Assembly (NCBI GenBank): GCA_003141795.1
Contig: PLNO01000032.1
Location: 3,570 to 28,956, forward strand
From: Spirochaetaceae bacterium
GTDB lineage: Bacteria > Spirochaetota > Spirochaetia > SZUA-6 > Fen-1364
Reading direction: 5' to 3'
Length of the DNA stretch: 25,387 nt
In this document: positions 8,433 through 15,094 of the stretch, piece by piece
Position numbering within the stretch: position 1 is the first letter of the stretch
How the letters are laid out: every line of letters begins with the position of its first letter
The notes under the pieces: generated by a model
Told to the model about the DNA's origin: nothing
The model's database searches: none
The model's input: only the letters and a program-made list of their open reading frames with translations
Position numbers and translations under genes: made by a program

Positions 8433-9313
8433 CACCACCCCCTCACCGCGAGCTTCTGGCCATCGGTGATCCCTGCCGCCGCGATGCCCCGCATTCCACC
8501 GCCCAGACCGCGGGAGACGCGCGCCACGACGCTCGGGTCTTCGTAGTGGGTGGTGGCTTCCACGATGGCCCGCGCCATTGCAGGGGGATCGGCTGACTTG
8601 AAGATGCCCGAGCCGACGAATATCCCTTCAGCGCCGAGCTGCATGAGGAGCGCGGCATCCGCCGGCGTCGCGATTCCCCCTGCGGCGAAGTTCACGACGG
8701 GCAGCCTGCCCGTTTCCGCGATTTCCATGACGAGCTCCACCGGCGCGCCCAGAAGCTTCGCCGTTGCCATGATCTCGGTCCTGTCCATCGCGTGCAGGCG
8801 GCGCACCTCGTCCATGACGGCGCGCATGTGTCGGACCGCCTCGACCACATCGCCCGTTCCCGCCTCACCCTTGGTGCGGAGCATAGCCGCCCCTTCGGAC
8901 ACCCTGCGCAGCGCCTCGCCGAGATCGCGCGCCCCGCAGACGAAAGGCACCTTGAATGCGTGCTTGTCGATGTGGTGGGCGTCGTCCGCGGGTGTCAGGA
9001 CCTCGCTCTCGTCGACGTAATCCACCCCCAGGGCCTGGAGGAGCTGCGCCTCCACGAAATGTCCGATGCGTGCCTTGGCCATGACGGGAATGGTCACCGC
9101 CTTCATGATCGCCTCGATGAGCGCAGGGTCGCTCATGCGCGCCACGCCCCCCGCGGCCCTGATGTCCGCGGGCACGCGCTCCAGCGCCATGACTGCAACG
9201 GCACCGGCAGCCTCCGCTATCTGCGCCTGGTCGGCCGTCACGACGTCCATGATGACGCCGCCTTTCAGCATCTGTGCAAGGCCCTTCTTTGTCGCGAACG
9301 TGGACTCTTCCAT
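8432..9313 (-). CDS. pdxS: Pyridoxal 5'-phosphate synthase subunit PdxS
   Basis: 293 residues, one fewer than B. subtilis PdxS. This (beta/alpha)8 enzyme makes PLP from ribose 5-phosphate, glyceraldehyde 3-phosphate and ammonia. D23 (IMDVV) and the two catalytic lysines are visible: K80 in MAKARIGHF and K148 in [10 protein letters not shown]. The C-terminal FVGSGIFKS phosphate-binding loop is intact. The ATG at 9313 is preferred over a GTG at 9322 because AAGGAG lies eight bases before it and it gives the family N-terminus. The gene starts 13 nt after the regulator gene and is coupled to pdxT. Its product is the cofactor of SufS, encoded 6 kb away. Confidence 0.98.
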   Translation of the reverse strand: MEESTFATKKGLAQMLKGGVIMDVVTADQAQIAEAAGAVAVMALERVPADIRAAGGVARMSDPALIEAIMKAVTIPVMAKARIGHFVEAQLLQALGVDYVDESEVLTPADDAHHIDKHAFKVPFVCGARDLGEALRRVSEGAAMLRTKGEAGTGDVVEAVRHMRAVMDEVRRLHAMDRTEIMATAKLLGAPVELVMEIAETGRLPVVNFAAGGIATPADAALLMQLGAEGIFVGSGIFKSADPPAMARAIVEATTHYEDPSVVARVSRGLGGGMRGIAAAGITDGQKLAVRGW

Positions 9314-9326
9314 CACTCTCACTCCT

Positions 9327-10817
9327 TCACGTCGAGGATCTCCGTACGAGGGATTCCTTCAGCGCGTCGCCAATGACGCGTATTCCATGGTTCATGCGCT
9401 CCTCATCGGGTCCCGCAAGGCTGAGCCGCAGCCCGGCCCGTTCCCACTCCTCCACGGAGAAGATCCTGTCGGGTGCGAATACGACCCCCTTTTCCCTGGT
9501 CGTGAGGAGCAGGGACAGGGCGTCAATGCCGCGGGGGAGGTCGACCCACTGGAACAGTCCCCCGCGCGGCTTCTGCCAGCGCACCTCGTCGGGAAAGCTC
9601 TGCCGCATCGCATCGGCAAGCGCGTCCCTGCGCTTGCGGTAGGCGACCTGCTTGCGCTTGAGGAGCTTCTCCAGATGCCCCCTCTGCGAGAACTCGAGGA
9701 GTGCGCCCTGGAGCATGCGGTTCGTGTACTGGTCGGTGAACCGCTTGATGAGCCGCAGCCGCTCGATGATCCCGGCGGGTGCGACGATCCAGCTCAGGCG
9801 GATGCCGGGGAAGACGATCTCCGAAAAGCTCCCCATGGAGATCACCCCGTCGGAGGTGTCGCGTGCCTTCAGGGGCAGGACCTCCCTGCCGTCGAAGCTG
9901 AGCTCGTGCACGTAGTCGTCCTCCACGATCATGACGCCCCGTTCCCGGCAGAGCGCGAGGAGCCGCTCCCGGCGCTCGGGGGAGAGCACCGCGGTGGTGG
10001 GGTTGTGGTAAGTGGGCATCGTGTAGAGGAGCTTCGCGCTCCTGCGGGAGAGCACGCTCTCCATGAGGTCGACCCTTACCCCCTCGTCGTCCACCGGGAT
10101 GCCGATGCAGCTCGCCTGCAGAGAGTGGAAGACCCCCAGCGCTCCGGGATAGCTGAGATTTTCCATCAGCACCGTGTCACCAGGGTCGATGAACAGGCGT
10201 CCGACGATGCTGAGCCCCTGTTGGATCCCGTTGACGATCATGACCTCGCGGTCCGTGCACTGGATCCCCCGCCGCGCGAGGAATCCCGGCATCCACGAGA
10301 GGAGGGGCTGGAAGCCTTCCGGCGCTCCTGATGCCAGGAGGTCCGAGCCGTACTTCCGTAGAGCCGACTGCGTGCAATCGGCGAACTCTTCCACGGGAAA
10401 GAGGGAGAGGTCGGGCTCATTGGAGGCGAAGGAGATGGTGGACGGGTCGGAGGCCGCCTCGAGGATCTGGTCGGCGCTCGCCGGCATGTGGGGATACGCA
10501 TTGCGCCACGTGGCGGACAGGAGCGTCTCCACACGCATGGGCTCACGCGTCTGCACCGCAGCCGCGTGGCCCGCCAGGACGTGCGCGCTCACCGAAGTCC
10601 CCCGTCCGACGTGGGAGGAAACGAGCCCCGTGGCCTCCAGCTCCTGGTAGGCTGCAATGACGGTGTTGCGATTCACCCCTACAGATTCTGCGAGATCGCG
10701 CGTTGCCGGTAGACGGGCGCCCGCGGGGAGGAGCCCGCCTTCAATGAGGCCTGCAAGATGGTTTTTGATCTGGATGTAAAGCGGTGTCGCGTCGTCCCGG
10801 TGGAGATCCATTATCAT
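9327..10817 (-). CDS. pdxR: MocR/PdxR-family regulator (GntR HTH plus aminotransferase-like domain)
   Basis: 496 residues. Residues 1-80 are a GntR winged helix ([18 protein letters not shown], then [18 protein letters not shown]). Residues about 125-490 are a fold-type I aminotransferase domain as in GabR and PdxR. PLP-site features present are NGIQQGL (196-202), YHNPTT (270-275), VEDDYVHEL (298-306), R340 and R464. The lysine that normally holds PLP (family motif GTFSK...FPGLR) is Glu333 here, in [13 protein letters not shown]. The gene heads the operon with pdxS and pdxT, so control of B6 synthesis is likely. PdxR genes are more often divergent from their target. GGAGG seven bases before the ATG at 10817 supports the start; an in-frame ATG at 10811 is possible. 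The name pdxR is by context. Confidence 0.9.
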   Translation of the reverse strand: MIMDLHRDDATPLYIQIKNHLAGLIEGGLLPAGARLPATRDLAESVGVNRNTVIAAYQELEATGLVSSHVGRGTSVSAHVLAGHAAAVQTREPMRVETLLSATWRNAYPHMPASADQILEAASDPSTISFASNEPDLSLFPVEEFADCTQSALRKYGSDLLASGAPEGFQPLLSWMPGFLARRGIQCTDREVMIVNGIQQGLSIVGRLFIDPGDTVLMENLSYPGALGVFHSLQASCIGIPVDDEGVRVDLMESVLSRRSAKLLYTMPTYHNPTTAVLSPERRERLLALCRERGVMIVEDDYVHELSFDGREVLPLKARDTSDGVISMGSFSEIVFPGIRLSWIVAPAGIIERLRLIKRFTDQYTNRMLQGALLEFSQRGHLEKLLKRKQVAYRKRRDALADAMRQSFPDEVRWQKPRGGLFQWVDLPRGIDALSLLLTTREKGVVFAPDRIFSVEEWERAGLRLSLAGPDEERMNHGIRVIGDALKESLVRRSST

Positions 10818-10890
10818 GTTCCTGCCTCCAAGGATCTTCGTTTTGGCGGTGCCGAGGAAGATCCAAGTGACAAGAATACTAGGCCATCCA

Positions 10891-10924
10891 TACCAATGGT
10901 AGGGTAGAAATAGGTAAAATTGGT
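10891..10924. promoter_or_regulatory. Inverted repeats upstream of the MocR-type regulator gene
   Basis: TACCAATGGTA at 10891-10901 is an 11-bp palindrome. Its ACCAAT half also pairs with ATTGGT at 10919-10924, giving a second, spaced inverted repeat. Both lie 75-105 nt before the regulator ATG, just upstream of a possible minus-strand -10 (TAGTAT at 10881-10876 or TATTCT at 10878-10873). The placement fits an autoregulatory operator, but no -35 consensus is clear and the link to the regulator is inference. Confidence 0.35.
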
Positions 10925-10936
10925 CTAGGACGGAAT

Positions 10937-10996
10937 GGGGGGGGCAGCTGCCCCCCTCAGGATTACAGGAGGGCCGTGACCTCCTTCAGCTCGTCG
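10937..10996 (-). repeat. Copy A of a duplicated gene-end segment (coding tail plus hairpin)
   Basis: On the plus strand this block has an 18-bp perfect palindrome, six G, CAGCTG, six C (10939-10956). Then come TCAGGATTACAGGAG and a stretch encoding, in reverse, DELKEVTALL and a stop. The same order is found at 21849-21926 after the end of the large redox gene: a near-identical G/C hairpin, TCAGGATCTACAGGAG, and the reverse code for DELKAVTALL. Copy A lacks about 16 bases present in copy B. The hairpin has no T-tract, so it is not a classical intrinsic terminator. It marks a segmental duplication or a repeated 3' element. Confidence 0.7.
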
Positions 10997-11172
10997 TCAT
11001 GGCCCGCGATCCACAGTTCCGCCGCGTCGCGCAGGGCGCCCGCCGTCTCCTCCCCGCGCTTCCGATCCCGTGCCGCGATGATCACCTCGTGGCCGGCCCG
11101 TGCCAGCCCGCGTGCAATGGCCTTTCCGACACCCGATGTCCCGCCCGTGACGATGCAGGTGCGCCGCTCCAT
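10963..11172 (-). pseudogene. Chimeric ORF: truncated short-chain dehydrogenase fused to a deleted redox-gene tail
   Basis: 69 residues from the ATG at 11172. Residues 1 to about 49 are the NAD(P)-binding start of a short-chain dehydrogenase, with TGGTSGVG and the following helix (KAIARGLARAG). The ~200 residues that should follow are missing. Instead the frame runs into ELWIAGHDDELKEVTALL. WIAGHDDE equals residues 858-865 of the large fusion protein at 21893-24922, and DELKxVTALL equals its last ten residues, so about 400 bp between them are deleted. The DNA matches too (22 of 24 bases, 10990-11013 against 22329-22352). No catalytic YxxxK remains. A TTG at 11244 and an ATG at 11226 could extend the frame upstream with unrecognised sequence. 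It may be expressed but is unlikely to be an enzyme. Confidence 0.7.
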
Positions 11173-11179
11173 GGTTACG

Positions 11180-11209
11180 ACAATACTGACGGATCTTGAG
11201 GTTTGTCGA
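11180..11209 (-). promoter_or_regulatory. Candidate promoter of the chimeric ORF
   Basis: Read on the minus strand, TCGACA (11209-11204) is followed after 18 bp by TATTGT (11185-11180), then seven bases to the ATG at 11172. Matches are 5/6 and 4/6. No Shine-Dalgarno lies before this ATG, so initiation could be leaderless. The evidence is modest. Confidence 0.35.
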
Positions 11210-11211
11210 TG

Positions 11212-11240
11212 TTGTTGTCTCCGCATAAACGCGCTATACT
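11212..11240 (+). promoter_or_regulatory. Candidate promoter of the repeat lipoprotein gene
   Basis: TTGTTG at 11212-11217 and TATACT at 11235-11240 are 17 bp apart, with a 5/6 match at -10 and only TTG at -35. Transcription would start near 11247 and give a leader of about 94 nt before the ATG at 11341. The stretch 11241-11340 is AT-richer than its surroundings and holds no gene I can see. Confidence 0.3.
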
Positions 11241-11340
11241 CCAATTAAAGGTATTATAGTCAAAAGCTCAAATGTGAGTATTTTGTGCGCCGTGACTCCA
11301 CGACGCATGGACCATCATCGAGCGAAATGTGAGGTGACAA

Positions 11341-12486
11341 ATGTACGAGACCAAGCAAGCGTCTACTCGGTATGGCCTGTTCGCCCTCGCGGCACTGCTC
11401 GTGATTTCGATTCTTGCTCTCGGGAGCTGCAATCCGGCGGATCCAGGACAAGGCAATCCGGTGACGGCAGAATCGCACGTGTTTGTCATGGGCGTTACCG
11501 GTCCGGACAGCGCGCACGCCGTCCCCTGCTACTGGAAGGACGGCGTCCTTCACATCCTTCCCCTCGACACCGGCTGGTCGGCCGGCTACGCGATCGGTAT
11601 GGTGACCGACTCCTCGGGAAACGAGACCATTTCCGGCGGCGAGGGCGACTGGATGACCTCGCAGATCGCGTGCGTCTGGAAAAACGGCTCGCTGACCGCG
11701 CTTCCGCTCGGGAGCGGCAATGCCTACGGCGACGCGGAACACATGGTCCGGGCGAGCGACGGTACAGTCTACATCGCCGGAGCAGTCGGGACGAGCGTCT
11801 CTTCTTCCATCATGCCCTGCTTCTGGAAAAACGGCTCGCTCGAGACGCTGCCGATAGATACCGGATTCACAGGCGGGTTCGCATCAACGCCTGTGATCGA
11901 CTCACTCGGCAACGTTTACATCGACGGAATCGTGTCGGACGCCACCCACAGCGTTCCCTGCTACTGGAAGAACGGAGCCGTCACGACGCTTCCTCTCGGC
12001 GGCACGAACACCACGGGAGGGGTCCGGATGGCGGCAGTCGACTCCGCCGGCAGTCTCTACGTTGTCGGGTTCGTGAGATCCACGGGCTCAATGTCGTCGA
12101 CCCTCTGCTATTGGCGTGACGGCGTTCAGCATCCCCTTGATCTCGGTACAGGAAACGACACCGGACTGGTCGACGGCGTTGTCTTCGACTCCGCGGGGAA
12201 TGTCTACATGTCGGGAGAAGTCAGCGCTCCGTTGTCCTCTTCCCAGGCGGCGTGCTACTGGAAGAACGGGAATCTTTCACCGCTCCCTCTCGGGACGGGC
12301 AACACGTCGGGCTGCGCTCTCGGTGCAGCAGCGGATGCCGCGGGGAATGTCTACTACGCGGGCGGAGTCGGGGCCACCGCCTCGGATTCCACGGCCTGCT
12401 GCTGGAAGAACGGCGAGCTGAGCACGCTGCCCTTCGGGGCCGGGAACGCCTGGGCCCAGGGCTACTTCGTCTGTTGCGGTCCCTGA
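11341..12486 (+). CDS. Lipoprotein with seven CxWKNG repeats, probable beta-propeller
   Basis: 381 residues. Residues 1-29 are a lipoprotein signal peptide (hydrophobic core, then LALGSC), so Cys30 should be lipidated. The rest is seven tandem repeats starting at Cys63, 111, 160, 207, 256, 305 and 354, with spacings of 48, 49, 47, 49, 49 and 49 residues. Each repeat has CYWKNG, then LPLGTGN, then DSAGNVYxxG. The last is cut after about 28 residues. Spacing and number fit a seven-bladed beta-propeller; this fold call is inference. GAGGTG lies about four bases before the ATG. It is the only plus-strand gene in this half of the window, and its end overlaps the convergent small gene by 25 nt. Function unknown; similar repeat lipoproteins are familiar from spirochaetes. 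Confidence 0.85.
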   Translation: MYETKQASTRYGLFALAALLVISILALGSCNPADPGQGNPVTAESHVFVMGVTGPDSAHAVPCYWKDGVLHILPLDTGWSAGYAIGMVTDSSGNETISGGEGDWMTSQIACVWKNGSLTALPLGSGNAYGDAEHMVRASDGTVYIAGAVGTSVSSSIMPCFWKNGSLETLPIDTGFTGGFASTPVIDSLGNVYIDGIVSDATHSVPCYWKNGAVTTLPLGGTNTTGGVRMAAVDSAGSLYVVGFVRSTGSMSSTLCYWRDGVQHPLDLGTGNDTGLVDGVVFDSAGNVYMSGEVSAPLSSSQAACYWKNGNLSPLPLGTGNTSGCALGAAADAAGNVYYAGGVGATASDSTACCWKNGELSTLPFGAGNAWAQGYFVCCGP

Positions 12487-12827
12487 CGCCGGGAAAGCCG
12501 CTCGCGCAGTCCGATGATGTCGAGCATGAGGAGAGCCTCGGCCCGGGCGCCGGACGTCGTGACGACGACCAGGACCTGCGTCCAGAGTGAAAGCTCCTCG
12601 GTGAGACCGGCAAAGGGCTTCAGGACAGAGGGGATGATGCTCCGAAAGGTCAGGCGTTTGCGCTCCAGGACGTCCTCGGCGGCGGTCCCAGGGGCCAGCA
12701 CGTCCGCCACGTAGCCGGCGACTTCCTGCGCCGGCGTCCCGACGGGCATGTGCCAGAGCAGGTCCTCCCGCGTGACGCCGATGTCGGCGAGCACTGTCCC
12801 GTGCCGGCGCATGCAGAAGTTCAGCAT
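12462..12827 (-). CDS. Small protein of unknown function downstream of pbpC
   Basis: 121 residues that I do not recognise. The composition is plausible for a folded, mostly helical soluble protein, with no signal peptide. A Val-rich strand TQVLVVVTT and a Leu-rich helix lie in the C-terminal third. It begins 17 nt after the pbpC stop on the same strand, so it is likely the third gene of the alpha-2-macroglobulin/pbpC operon. There is no convincing Shine-Dalgarno before the ATG at 12827; an in-frame ATG at 12809 is an alternative. Its 3' end overlaps the convergent lipoprotein gene. The lack of a ribosome site and of known homology keep the call moderate. Confidence 0.55.
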   Translation of the reverse strand: MLNFCMRRHGTVLADIGVTREDLLWHMPVGTPAQEVAGYVADVLAPGTAAEDVLERKRLTFRSIIPSVLKPFAGLTEELSLWTQVLVVVTTSGARAEALLMLDIIGLRERLSRRQGPQQTK

Positions 12828-12844
12828 CGGCGATCACGCCGCCG

Positions 12845-15094
12845 CTACCGCACCTCGAAGCGCACCTCGCCCCAGATGCGCGTGCCGCCCCGGATGTCCA
12901 CGACGAAATCGCCGCGTCTCAGGGGAAGGATCGCCGAGCCCGACCGGGGAAGGGGACCCCAGGGACGGCCGTTGATCCAGATTTCCAGGTCTTCCTCCGG
13001 CCGACCTGCCACCTCGAGGCTGATCGCCTGCTGGGACGCGGGGATGGACGGATCCCAGAAGAACACCGCGTCGTTTGCCGGCTGCAGGACCTCAATGCCC
13101 CCGTCAACGGCCTCGTCCTCCGTGCTCCCCTCCTTGCGGCCGTCCCGGAGCCATGCCGCGTATTCGGGCGGATACACCGTTTCGATTCCACGTGCCGTGC
13201 GCCGGTGGTACGTGCAGGGGGCGATCTCGGCGGTTGACGGCACGGTCTCCTGGACCACGGCGGGACACGCGTCGGTGGCAAGACCGCCGGACAGGACGCA
13301 GACGGTGACGGTGCGGCTGTCCGGTGGAACCGGAAACGCAGAGCCACCATGGGCGATTCCTGCGAGCATGTCGGCTGCCACGCGCGCGGGGATGCCGCTG
13401 CCCGTCTTTCCGATGATCGTCTCGCCCGAGAAGTTGCCCATCCAGATGCCCACCGTGTACTCGGGTGTCGCGCCCAGCGCCCACACGTGCTGGAACTGGT
13501 TGGCCGTGCCGGTCTTGAACATGGCCGCGTAATCCGTGTTCATGGTCCGCGCCGATCCGAAGCCCAGGAACCTGCTGGGCTGGTCGGAGAGGATGCGGCA
13601 GATCTCCGCCGCGGTGTAAGGGCTCACGATGCGCTCGGCGCCCCGCGATACAGGTTCCCCGTCGAGCATGCGGATGGAAAGCGGGATGCCACCCCGGGGG
13701 AAAATGGCGAAGCCGCGGGCGAGCTCCCAGAGGGAGACCTCGGCATTGCCGAGGGCAAGACCAACGCCGAGTGACTCCCTCTGCGATTCGATCGACGAGA
13801 ATCCCGCGGCCAGGAGGAAGTCCGCGAAAGCCTGGACGCCGAGGCGCTGCAGCGTGTACACCGCGGGGACATTGAGGCTCGAGGCCAGGGCGACGCGGAG
13901 GCGCACCGGGCCGTTGAACCTGCGGTTGAAGTTCACCGGCACATAGACTTCCGCGCCGCCGAAGTCCTGTGCGATGTCCGGCAGGATCGTTGTCGGTGAA
14001 AATCCGCGCTCGAGGGCCAGGGCATAGAGGAACGGCTTCAGGCAGGAGCCGGGCTGGTTCGTGGCCTGCACGCCGTCGTTCTGTCCCTCGTTCTCCACGT
14101 CCGCATAGTCGGCCGACCCGACGTACGCAAGCAGGTCCCCGGTGCGGTTGTCGAGCACCACGCCGGCGCCGTTGGTCATCCTCTGCGCCGCGTAGGCCCA
14201 CACCTGGTTTCGTATCTCGACGTCGAGCTTCTCCTGGAGGCGCAGGTCCATCGTCGTGACGACCTCCGACCTTCCGACGAGCTCGGGATGCCGGCGCAGC
14301 AGGAATCGGACGAAGTGCGGGGCGCGCTGCACCCCGTCATCGGACGAGGCGATTCTCACCCGCTCGGCAAAGGCCTCCCGTGTCCGGGGCAGGTTCCATC
14401 TCTGCCCGAGACCCGACTCCTCGGAGAGACGGAACCCCGCCTCGGTTGCGCGCTCGGGATTTGCCCGCGGGTCGTAGAGCGCAGGCCGGCGGGGGATCAC
14501 GGTGAGGAGGATGGCCTCCTCCGGCCGCAGCTCGGACAGGGGCCTGCCGAAGAACAGGCGCGCCGCGGAGGTGACTCCCTCGACCTGCGATCCGAACGGG
14601 ATGTGGTCGAGGTACAGCTCGAGGATCCGCCGCTTGGAGAAGCGGGCCTCCAGGCGCAGCGCATCCCAGGCCTCTCCCATTTTCGCCTGCATGCCGTTCC
14701 CGCGGCGGCGTATCATGCGGGCGAGTTGCATCGTTATGGTGGATGCGCCCGAGACCGTGCGCTGCCCGGCACGATTCTGGCGCGCGGCGCGGACGATGGC
14801 GAGGGGATCCACGCCGGGATGGCCGAAGAAGTGACGGTCCTCCGCGGCGACGAATGCCTCCCTCAGGGTCGCCGGAATGCGATCCAGCGGGGTGTGCTCC
14901 CGGCGCACACCGCCGGGCAGCGGCACAATCTCGACGAGCTCCCCGCGCCGATCGACGACCCGGGTGCTGTACCCCGAGGAGAGGAACGCGCCGAGCTCGG
15001 GGTACGGCCAGAGTGCGAGGAGCAGCCAGGAGAAGAGGGCGAGGAGGACGGCTGACCCGAGTGCGATCGGCCATCCCTTCAAGGTCCGGCTCAC
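12845..15094 (-). CDS. pbpC: Penicillin-binding protein 1C (peptidoglycan glycosyltransferase/transpeptidase-like)
   Basis: 749 residues. A membrane anchor lies at about 10-30. The GT51 glycosyltransferase domain follows, with E85 in AAEDRHFFGHPGVD, GASTITMQLAR (116-126) and the second Glu region ILELYLDHIPFG (157-168). The penicillin-binding domain has SxxK at S350-K353 (GSCLKPF), SxN at S406-N408 (SSLNVP) and KTGT at 527-530 (KTGTA). The C-terminal ~90 residues fit the PBP1C tail domain. It would build peptidoglycan on the outer face of the inner membrane. The GTG start at 15094 overlaps the alpha-2-macroglobulin stop as GTGA, with GAAGG just upstream. This pairing is the well-known yfhM-pbpC partnership. 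Confidence 0.95.
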   Translation of the reverse strand: MSRTLKGWPIALGSAVLLALFSWLLLALWPYPELGAFLSSGYSTRVVDRRGELVEIVPLPGGVRREHTPLDRIPATLREAFVAAEDRHFFGHPGVDPLAIVRAARQNRAGQRTVSGASTITMQLARMIRRRGNGMQAKMGEAWDALRLEARFSKRRILELYLDHIPFGSQVEGVTSAARLFFGRPLSELRPEEAILLTVIPRRPALYDPRANPERATEAGFRLSEESGLGQRWNLPRTREAFAERVRIASSDDGVQRAPHFVRFLLRRHPELVGRSEVVTTMDLRLQEKLDVEIRNQVWAYAAQRMTNGAGVVLDNRTGDLLAYVGSADYADVENEGQNDGVQATNQPGSCLKPFLYALALERGFSPTTILPDIAQDFGGAEVYVPVNFNRRFNGPVRLRVALASSLNVPAVYTLQRLGVQAFADFLLAAGFSSIESQRESLGVGLALGNAEVSLWELARGFAIFPRGGIPLSIRMLDGEPVSRGAERIVSPYTAAEICRILSDQPSRFLGFGSARTMNTDYAAMFKTGTANQFQHVWALGATPEYTVGIWMGNFSGETIIGKTGSGIPARVAADMLAGIAHGGSAFPVPPDSRTVTVCVLSGGLATDACPAVVQETVPSTAEIAPCTYHRRTARGIETVYPPEYAAWLRDGRKEGSTEDEAVDGGIEVLQPANDAVFFWDPSIPASQQAISLEVAGRPEEDLEIWINGRPWGPLPRSGSAILPLRRGDFVVDIRGGTRIWGEVRFEVR

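Noticed and set aside
10939..10956. Strong G/C palindrome as an intrinsic terminator
   Set aside because: There is no T-tract after the hairpin on either strand, so I list it as part of a duplicated element and not as a terminator.
10963..11244. A complete short-chain dehydrogenase gene
   Set aside because: Only the first ~49 residues match the family; the catalytic half is replaced by a redox-gene tail, so it is reported as a chimeric pseudogene.
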